Source: Asparagopsis taxiformis
Lineage: Eukaryota; Rhodophyta; Florideophyceae; Bonnemaisoniales; Bonnemaisoniaceae
DNA length: 64,000 nt
Direction: 5' to 3'
NCBI GenBank assembly: GCA_030407315.1
Contig: JALQPE010002063.1
Location: 1 to 64,000 of the forward strand
In this document: positions 56,561-64,000 of the stretch, in pieces
Layout: each line of letters begins with the position of its first letter
Position numbering within the stretch: the first letter of the stretch is position 1
Program-made: the position numbers and the translations under genes
Notes under the pieces: generated by a model
Databases searched by the model: none
What the model was told of the DNA's origin: nothing
The model's input: only the letters and a program-made list of their open reading frames with translations

Positions 56561-57967
56561 TTTGGTGGCCCAGCATCTCCTGTGCCGAAAATTCCCGCAG
56601 TCACTTCTGATATACTATATCGTAGTAGTAGTAGTAGTAGTCTAGACGTGTTTCGCACTTGTACGCATCAGGGAAGGCTGCACGGAAGGTTGAGACTACG
56701 CTACTTGTGTACCGCGTCGTCTGAAATAGCGAGTAGTGTTTGTTGTATAGTTGTGGAGTATGCGTCTAGTGGTTTGTAAAGCTTGCAGAACGGGATAGGG
56801 ATGTGGGTGGCCCTATTTTATGAATACATGAGTACCAATATTCAGGGTTGACAAAGCGGAAAGTCATAGGCTCATACATGTTTGAGATTGCATAGTGGAG
56901 AAAATATTTACATCGAAATTTACATGGAGCAGATGGAGGTTTTAAGGATGAGGTATGAGAGGAAGAAAATTCTTCTGTGGTATGAGGATGTGTTCTGTGG
57001 AGGGATGCAATCTTGGGATGGTACAGGGGGAGGTGGAAATGTACGGAGTGCGGGTTTAGAATGGAGTGTGATTCGGAGAGGAGTGCCGACAAGCATATTA
57101 TGGGGATTGGGGAGACGCTGCGGGGTGTTGGGGTAGTGAGGGCGGAGGAGGTGTTTAGGTGGGACCGTAGGAGGGTGCGGTTGAAGTCGCCGAGAGGAGG
57201 GGTTTTAGGAAAGTGAGGAGAAAGAGGGGGAGGGGTGGCGTCTGTTCTGGCTGTGGTGAGTGGGGATGTGATGGAGAAGAAGGGGGTTATTGTATTTGGG
57301 GAGGGAGGGGAGTGGGAGGAAGGGTGCGAAGTGGGGGGTTGATATGTGTTTCAGAGCGGGGAGGTTTCTGGGGAGACGGCGGGGGTGCCACCCCGCAGTG
57401 CGGGAGCGTGGGCCGGTGGTGGTGGTGTATACGGTATCGAAGATGCGGATGGCGTGGGGGCATGGAGCAGCTGAGGGAGGGAGGGGTGGAGCAGGTCGGG
57501 TACGGGATGGGGAGTGAGAGGTTTTGGAAGAGTAAGCTGCAGGGGAAGTTTGTGTAGAGGGCGAAGGAGAGGGGTTGAGGGTAGAGGAGAGAGGGTATTG
57601 AAGAACAATACGTTGCAAAGGTGTTGGGGGAGAGCATGGTCGAGGAGATAGGGGGTGTTTTTCCCTATTCTGAGGTAGTATGAGGACTGGTTATACGAAA
57701 TCTGTACGGTAGAGCAGAACAGTAGGTATGGAATGGAGGTGTGCACCGTGGAAGCGGGGATAGGTAGCTGAAAATGCGTGCTAGAGTGGTATTGGGGGTG
57801 TTTGAGGTACAGTACGGGGGAGGTGAGCACCAACTGGAAGGGGGTGTGAGCGAGAGGATGAAAAAATTAAAGACGAAATTGGAGTCGACCGACAAGGAAA
57901 AATAGAGTGGTCGCCGTGATGGATGCGGACATCCAAGTCGAGCACGGCGGCAGAAATTTCTGGGGTC
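56561..57967. other. Distal end region of E2; possible zinc-finger remnant, + strand purine-rich
   Basis: This matches E1 2226-3429 in reverse complement. A (GTA)n microsatellite lies at about 56624-56642. At about 57025-57105 on + the reading WKCTECGFRMECDSER with SADKHIMG resembles a C2H2 finger, and a short CSVEGC occurs in another frame just before. No intact gene. Element homology ends at 57967. Confidence 0.4.
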
Positions 57968-60205
57968 CACTACGGTGTTGAAAAGGGGGCCTCAGACAGT
58001 ACGGTGAGACAGTGATTTTTACTGTCTGAGACAGTAAAAATCACTATGCGGCAAATGAAAATTAATGCCACACTTGGAGACAGTGATTTGCACTGTCCGG
58101 CAGACAGTACGGAACACTGTCTGCAGACAGTAAAAAACACTGTCTCACAGTACTGTCTGAGGCAGTGAATGGAGACAGTAAAAATTACTGATTTATTCAA
58201 TAGTTGGATATGATGTAATTTACTATACTGGGCAGTGTTGGCGGATAGTTTTTTTGTATTGGCCAAGGCAACATGGCCGGATAGTGAAATATGCTGCCTG
58301 GGACAACAGATGGAACCAACACGGTGCACTGTCTCAGATAGGATAAGCGGACAGTGCGCGGCCCTGCTGCAGGCAGCACCTGGAGACAGTGATTTTCACT
58401 GTCCTGGGCAGTACCTGGAGACAGTGATTTTCACTGTCCTGGGGGCAGTACCTGGAGACAGTGATTTTCACTGTCCTGGGCAGTACCTGTAGACAGTATT
58501 TTGTGCTGCCCTGAGCAGTACCTGTAGACAGTAATTTTCACTGCCCTGGGCAGCACCTGTAGACAGTATTTCGTGCTGCCCTGGGCAGCATCTGGAGACA
58601 GTAAAAGTAGTGTCCTGATATAGTAAAATTCAGTGTCTTGGAGTGGTGGATAAGCTGGAGAGTCATGCTGTCGTGGGCATCTTTTTGGGGTAGAGGGAGG
58701 CAGTTCTAGTGCTATGAGGATGGGGCATGGACGGTATCTACGTCGGAATGGACACAATTGTACGGCTAGGAATTTTTATTTCGTAGTGACTATGAGCTAG
58801 AGAGAGGTACAAGCGGTAGGATAGATAGAAATCTAAGAGGGTGCAATATGGGAAGCTTCACTCTAGATTTGTTTATTTGCGCAGGCTACATTGAGAGTAA
58901 ACAATCCCTATGTTAAAAATGCTACTACAACTAACACTATTCTGACGAGTAGAACTAAAACTACTAGAAAAATCTACAAATCTATCAACTGATTGAGCTG
59001 CATGAATAAGCTAGGAAATGAAGAGAAGAAGAAAAAATGATGTAGGGAAAGGAAACAAGTTAGTGACGTTGAATTGGAGAGGGAAACTGATGGTTACCAG
59101 GATACTAACGTACCATAACGAATACCATTGCATCGCAAATCGAAATATGTACTCACAGGCAGAGCAGAAAAGAATTGGAGAAGTGGTAAGAGAGAAAGAT
59201 AAATGAAAGGAGAAGTGGAAAACTCACCGACTGGAAACCTGAGAAAAGGAATAGAATAATGGGTTAGTGGTGTGAAATGTGGTTACGTACCATCTATACC
59301 GCTTCCAGAGCGTAATTTTTGTTGCTTTGTTTTCCGACGGATATGGAGATGGAAACAGGGATTTCGAGAATCTGTCGTTTAAGTAGTACTCTACGGGCGG
59401 AAAAGACGTGTAGGAGAACAATAGAGGGATAATTTTGAAACAGAGCGGTGCGATGGGAGGCCCAGTAAAACGATGCCTAGGGTGCGAATTATGCTTGGAA
59501 GCACATGATCTGGCAGAAGAGGCGCACATGATCGTATCTTCTACCGCCTTTTATTGTCTAGAATTACGTCATCACTACAGAACTATAGGAAAAACACTAG
59601 CATATGGGGCCTACAGGAAAGGGGGAGGTGAAGAGTAAGAAAAATGGCGCACTTTCCTGGACGAGGAGTCCGCGCTTCCAGAGATGATCTGGATGGTATA
59701 TATCGATGACGTCATTGCATACTTTGAGCACATTTGGCAGGCAGTCAAAGCGGGCCACGTGGATGGTGGCGGTTAGGAAACAGCAGTGTGGAAGAAATTT
59801 TATAACTTTCATGTTGCAAGCGAGCAGTGAATGTGCATTCTAATAAATAAATGTATGCTAATTTAAGATATCACACCGAGTACGATTAAACGAGAGATCG
59901 TGTTTTCACCTCGTGAATAAGGCCTAGAATATGGTAGAGTATACAAGTAGGAACTACGTGTAAGAGAAAATCAGATTCAGTATTAGTGCCTAGAGCATCA
60001 CTGCGTAATAAACGGAAATGGATACATCTCGGCCGGGTTTGTGTTTAGGGAATGCGATAGAACATAGCAAAACGATGTTGAGTAAGCTAAACCCGGATGG
60101 AATAGAAATCATTCTACATAAAGTAATGAGCATGGGACAAAGCATTGTGGTGAACCAGTTCATTAGATCGAATGAAAGCCTGGAAAGGTTTCGTAACGGT
60201 TGAAT
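57968..60205 (+). repeat. Direct duplicate of 33368-35697
   Basis: It starts inside the ParB-like gene (CACTACGGTGTTG) directly behind the broken end of E2. It includes the foldback (57989-58163, one mismatch in the arms), a changed minisatellite (about 58330-58600) and the small open frame at 60018. No intact gene other than that frame is seen. Confidence 0.8.
60018..60203 (+). CDS. Small conserved open frame, 61 aa (duplicate copy)
   Basis: It reads MDTSRPGLCLGNAIEHSK and ends SNESLERFRNG. It differs from 35523-35699 by many amino-acid changes and a three-codon insertion, yet the frame is kept. Function unknown. Confidence 0.4.
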   Translation: MDTSRPGLCLGNAIEHSKTMLSKLNPDGIEIILHKVMSMGQSIVVNQFIRSNESLERFRNG

Positions 60206-61580
60206 GTAGTGGCGAAGAAGTAGCGGAAAAGAGTAATTATCCTTCAGCAAGCGAGACAAGCATCAATATTGCTCAGTATAGTTCGTCTGAAATGCAAGTT
60301 GATCCTCGCAAATTGAATGTCAGAGGTCGTTCGCAAGTGGTTGAAGAATTCTGCAGTGATGGAGCAATTCGTGCGAACGGGTTTGACAGCAGAAAAATCG
60401 AAAGAGGACAAGGATACTGATCATCGCATTGGAGAGCGCATTGTATTCGTCCTTGCAGACTTTCATGAAGGCGTGATGGACAGAAGAAGTCTGAGAACCA
60501 AGAACGGGATGTTTCCAAACAGTTTTTATGACGAACTGGAATATGCTACGGGGACAAAGGCAATGCAGTTTACCAAGGTCGAAAAGGAAAGAGAACGGAG
60601 TAGTATGACCCCAGAGAAATAGAATAAGCACTTTCTGTTGGTGCAAAAAGCAGAAGAGGAAGAAAATGATGTCGCATAAGTAGAACAGGGAAATACTTCG
60701 ATAGAGAAGGAAAAAGTGGAAACTCCTGATTTTCCTCAAGCAGAAGAGAGATTATCTGCCGAAGCCCAAGTAGAACAGGAAGTTTCTGCTGTTGTGGAGC
60801 AAGAACAGGAAAGCACTCCAATTGTCGTGGCTGAAGAGGTGATTCCTGCTGGTGCCAAAGCAGTAGAAGAGGCATGCCTCTAGAGGTGCACCTCTAAGCA
60901 CTTGATAAGATGCAGAAGACCATCTTGCCGCGGCAAAAGTCGGAGAACAGAAACGTCCTGCTTAACGTCTTGCTGAGCTCCAAAAGAACAGGAACGTATT
61001 TCTGCGTTGAGGGCAGAGCGGGAAAGTCGTGCCAGGGATAATTCGCCGGGAAGGATTGTCAGAGAAGATCGTCCTCAGGGAAGGAAACATAGAAGCGATA
61101 CGCAAAGTCTGGAAATCAACTTGGACAATAGTGGTTTCATGGACCTAGCCACGGCTGGTGAGCAACCTCAAGATGCGCAGAACCGCTCTGTGATAATACA
61201 AATTCGAATCAGGACGCCCGAAACTAACAGCACTATCCCGGACAAGGAAGGAGACAAAGATGCCGAAGTGGACAAGGAGGAATCGGGGAGATCTCCTTTG
61301 CTTCGAAGCAGGAGTTCTGGTAGAAGCGATGAAAGTGAGTCCAGGCTGGATAAGAAGCGAAGAAGATAGCCCGAAATTTTCTGAACCTGGTACGCCTGAT
61401 AAAAACAATGAGGCTGAGCCTCCCCGGGAAAAGAATAGTAGATTCAATGCAAGGAAACGAACGACTGGAGAAGAGGCACTTTTTTCGCTGATGAGCAAGA
61501 AAACTCTCTTCCAAACGGCACATTTGCCAAAACACTATCTGCGAAGTTGCCTTTATTCGTTCCTTCCAGCTCAAGAGTGA
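60206..61580 (+). pseudogene. Decayed acidic, charged-repeat gene
   Basis: Protein-like stretches in changing frames follow each other: VECSGEEVAEKSNYPSASET (60203-60420), KWLKNSAVMEQFVRTGL and DFHEGVMDRRSLRTKNG (60340-60622), Glu/Val-rich repeats such as AQVEQEVSAVVEQEQESTP (about 60760-60880), and a charged tail ending ESRLDKKRRR (61369). Stops separate them, for example near 60622 and 60881. It could be a pseudogene or several exons. No domain is recognised. Confidence 0.35.
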
Positions 61581-61739
61581 ATTATGGTATGACAGGATAT
61601 ATACAATACTGAGCTTCTTCTGAGCTAGAGACGAAACGATGGCGGGCGCTACTGGAATAACACAAGAAGGCGATGAGGGTAATTAGTCTGCAACATTGGG
61701 AGAATGACAAACACCTACAGATGGGGCAGTTTCAGCGGA

Positions 61740-62405
61740 GGACTGAAAGCAGAGTCATCGTAACGATGACTTTGCCGTGAGGAAACAAACCATTACAGCT
61801 GCCAGGAATTTTACCCGGTGAAAAAATTCTTGGTGAATTTTTTACCCGGTAAAAATTCTTGGGCTACTGTAATGGAAACGTTTCCTTACAGCAAAGTCAT
61901 CGTAACGATGACTTTGCTGTAAGCAAACAAAACATGACAGCAGTCACGATTTTTTACCCGGTAAAAAAATTCTTGACCACTGTAATGAATTGTTTTCTTA
62001 CAGCAAAGTGATCGTAACAATGGCTTTGCTGTAAGGATATAATTCATTACAGTAGCCATGATTTCTTTACCCGGTGAAAAATTCTCCGGCCACTGTAATG
62101 GAAACCTTTCCTTACAGAAAAGTCATCGTAACGATGACTTTGCTGTAAGCATCTCTGGTAAACGGCTTTTCCTGTAAGCGGTTGGGAGTTTAGTCTCTCT
62201 CCCACCTTTGGAAGGATAGGAAGGGAATTGTGAAATCGAGAACATCGCGAGCGAATGGTTTGGACGGTTTCTGACGGCTCTGGGAGGCACCCTGCGTCAC
62301 GCTCAACCAGGTTCTAGCTGGCTTCCCTACCTGGTATGGTGGCAAGAGTACACAAAATTCCGGCCACCATTTTCTCACGGCAGAGACTCGGACTGCCGAA
62401 ATCTG
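61740..62405. repeat. Palindrome-rich repeat unit, first copy
   Basis: 39-base palindromes with the half CTTACAGCAAAGTCATCGT stand at 61885-61923, 61997-62035 (with mismatches) and 62111-62149 (near perfect), and a partial one at 61750-61780. Between them lie TTTACCCGGTAAA-type palindromes. A tail with CACCTTTGGAAGG and CCTACCTGGTATGG follows and recurs at 63070-63300. Confidence 0.8.
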
Positions 62406-62914
62406 ATCTCACTGAAAAGAGCTAGAGCAGCTGTTCTACGGTCTTGGATATCCAGGTCTGGAGTAAATCCAAGACCGCTGGAAAGGTACGATCAGGAAAA
62501 TTTCAGAAGAAATTTTCTTGAGCATGCGGGGGGCTTTCCTCGCCGAAATCGAGCATAGAGGTTCTGGTAGCAAAGCTTACTCATGAAGGAGGTAGGGTGC
62601 TTTGTATCACACCAATCATAGCTACTTACATTTGTAGTGTACTCTAGTGATCTAGTTAGTATTCTAGTTCCATATGCTCAAAGCCAAGCACGGGAGGGAG
62701 AGATGGAAGGGTAGGCATGCAGAAGTATGGAGTCAGTAGTATGTGTAGACTATGGCAGTAGTAGAAAATTATTTCATGCAAGAAAGGGGCCGGTGGAGTG
62801 ACGCTGGAGACGTGGTGCTTAGCAGGAAGGGAGGTGGAGATGATGAAGGAGGACAACAGAAATGAGAGCGAGGGTTGAGACCAACGGCTTACAGATGGAG
62901 AAGTTTACCACGGA
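62406..62914. other. Spacer, no gene seen
   Basis: Two short inverted segments (GGTCTTGGAT at about 62440 and ATCCAAGACC at about 62466) occur near the left edge. No conserved open frame. Confidence 0.3.
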
Positions 62915-63320
62915 TGCTTACAGAAAAGTCATCGTTACGATGACTTTGCTGTAAGAAAAAAACATTACAGTAGCCATGATTTCTTCACCCGGTAAAAAAA
63001 TTCTTGGCCACTGTAATGAAAACGTTTTCTTACAGCAAAGTCATCGTAACGATGACTTTGCTGTAAGCATCCGTGGTTAACTCCCGCAGCTGTAAGCGGC
63101 TGGGAGCTTCGTCCCTCTTCCCTTTGGAAGGGTGAGCAAGGAATTGTGAAGGCGGGAAACATGGCAGAGGATGATTTTGACGGCTGTCGGCGGCGTTGGG
63201 GAGCGCTCTGCGTCGTGCTCACCCGGTCTGGTCTGGGTGCCCTGCCTGGTATGTCTGCAGGAGTGCACGAAATTTCGACCACAATTTTCTCAAGACTGAG
63301 ATTCTGACGGCTGAAATTCA
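62915..63320. repeat. Palindrome-rich repeat unit, second copy
   Basis: Palindromes at 62917-62955 and 63029-63067 are followed by the same tail as in the first copy (TTTGGAAGG, CTGCCTGGTATG). The first copy has two more palindromes. Confidence 0.8.
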
Positions 63321-63362
63321 ACTTCGCAAAATGAACTAGAGTTGGCATGAGAACCTCCAGGA

Positions 63363-63455
63363 CCTCTGGGAATTCCCAGAGGACGGCAGCGCCCATGCTC
63401 GGAAAAAGTGCTGGAGTACCTTAAGGTACTCCCAGCACTTTTTCCGAGCATGGGC
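63363..63455. repeat. Perfect palindrome and long hairpin
   Basis: CCTCTGGGAATTCCCAGAGG (63363-63382) is a perfect palindrome. 63391-63455 is a hairpin of 32 and 33 bases with no loop (arm start GCCCATGCTCGGAAAAAGTG) and one unpaired C. Confidence 0.85.
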
Positions 63456-63710
63456 GGAGCCGCTGTGGGGTTAAGCACAACTTGGGAGAAGATGTTTCCG
63501 GTCGAAGGTACCTCCGAATCCCTGAGGTGGGGAGCGGAGGGTAGTTTATTAGACTAGGAGGTAGCTCTAGGAGGGGTAAAATGAAGGGTAACTACGAGGA
63601 GCTACGAGGAGTAGGCATCGGGAGATCAACCAATAGGAGAGGAGAATGGGAGATATTGTTGGTGGTGGCGGATCTGGAATCGGTCATAAGGAGAGTGTGA
63701 CAGGGAGGGC

Positions 63711-63758
63711 CACGTGTAAGAGTCCAGCAATGTAACACGTGTAAGAGTCCAGCAATGT
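63711..63758. repeat. Short direct repeat
   Basis: CACGTGTAAGAGTCCAGCAA plus TGT occurs twice with a period of 25 bases. Confidence 0.7.
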
Positions 63759-63809
63759 TCGGCAGGAACCCCTGACACGTGGAAACCTGGAGCCGGGCGC
63801 GACCGGGCC

Positions 63810-64000
63810 CCGCAGGGCGGCTTACAGTGTAAGCTTACATTTCTTACATGTAAGCTTACAGTTGAAATTTCATTGAAAAAACGAGGTTTCCGTCAGTTAC
63901 AGTTGTAAGTTACCTGTCATACGGGCGTATGTGTGTAAGTAACCCTGTAAGTGGGGCGAAAGTGGCTGAAAAAGCCATGTAATCTTGTAAGTAACCGTGT
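63810..64000. repeat. GTAAGTAAC / TGTAAGCTTACA repeat at the window edge
   Basis: TGTAAGCTTACA occurs twice and variants of GTAAGTAACC(G/C)TG recur to the end. It may be the start of another element or satellite that continues outside the window. Confidence 0.45.

Larger units (their letters stand above)
36946..57967 (+). mobile_element. E2: second copy of the giant transposon, inverted relative to E1
   Basis: It begins with the same terminal repeat as E1 (36946-36978) and carries, in order, transposase (+), coiled-coil gene (-), methyltransferase-SET gene (-) and ParB-dioxygenase gene (+). It keeps the 3.3 kb missing from E1. At 57967 it breaks off, about 250 bases short of where its other terminal repeat should be by comparison with E1, and continues as a copy of 33368 onwards. 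Without that end it should not be mobile in its present form. Confidence 0.75.

Noticed and set aside
1976..57967. Giant virus, Polinton or plasmid origin of the block
   Set aside because: No capsid, packaging ATPase, family B polymerase or integrase was seen; terminal repeats and transposase fit a CACTA-type element.
1976..57967. Palindrome as an assembly artefact
   Set aside because: The arms differ by substitutions, satellite length, a 3.3 kb deletion and distinct frameshifts, so they are separate copies.
59018..59206. Short Lys/Arg-rich frame
   Set aside because: It is not kept in the duplicate at about 34410-34610 and has low-complexity AG-rich sequence.
61740..63070. CRISPR-like array
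   Set aside because: The repeats are palindromes with long, partly related spacers in a eukaryotic setting, and no cas gene is near.

Overview
The window is intron-poor nuclear DNA of a eukaryote. The signs are a kinesin-5 fragment, SET domains, a Plavaka/CACTA-type (En/Spm superfamily) transposase, long single-exon genes, and dense palindromes and satellites. There are no bacterial operons or ribosome-binding sites, and I saw no rRNA, tRNA or CRISPR. The compact genes in a repeat-rich setting would suit a florideophyte red alga, but that is only a guess; the sequence does not name the organism.

Most of the window is two copies of one giant terminal-inverted-repeat transposon lying back to back. 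E1 (1976-21745) and E2 (36946-57967) are reverse complements of each other around a 15.2 kb centre. Each carries four genes in the same arrangement: (i) a Plavaka/CACTA-like transposase with an N-terminal Cys/His finger; (ii) a coiled-coil protein of about 761 aa with no recognised family; (iii) a protein of about 1062 aa that fuses an unrecognised helical N-terminus, a beta-class DPPY amino-methyltransferase and a C-terminal SET domain; (iv) a protein of about 1318 codons that fuses a ParB-like domain to a C-terminal Fe(II)/2-oxoglutarate dioxygenase of PhyH-like pattern. A repeated module of about 190 bp (hairpin, TGCCGTACGGCA palindrome, GGACGTCC box) lies upstream of each cargo gene and as arrays elsewhere. 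A third, decayed copy of the ParB-dioxygenase gene (1-1975) is cut by the left end of E1.

The two copies have decayed in different ways. E1 has full-length methyltransferase-SET and coiled-coil genes, but a frameshifted dioxygenase gene and a transposase that lost its N-terminal half in a 3.3 kb deletion. E2 keeps the whole transposase region (in two frames) and the methyltransferase-SET gene. Its coiled-coil and dioxygenase genes each have a one-base frameshift in a homopolymer, and its distal end is missing.

The centre (21746-36945) holds a divergent version of the same cassette in the same order and orientation: a + gene, a - gene with a coiled-coil-like start, a second methyltransferase-SET gene on - with one in-frame TGA, and a stand-alone ParB-like gene on +. 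It also holds a captured kinesin-5 motor fragment, foldback elements, a 35 bp minisatellite and a gene cut by the E2 terminus. Part of it (33368-35697) recurs directly beyond E2 at 57968-60205. The right edge (60206-64000) has a decayed acidic gene and a family of 39 bp perfect palindromes.

My reading is that this is a transposon family that carries its own chromatin and DNA modification kit: a DNA base methylase joined to a histone-methylase-type domain, and a DNA-binding-type domain joined to an oxygenase. It may mark, silence or protect its own DNA. The domain calls rest on motifs read by eye; the combined function is inference.
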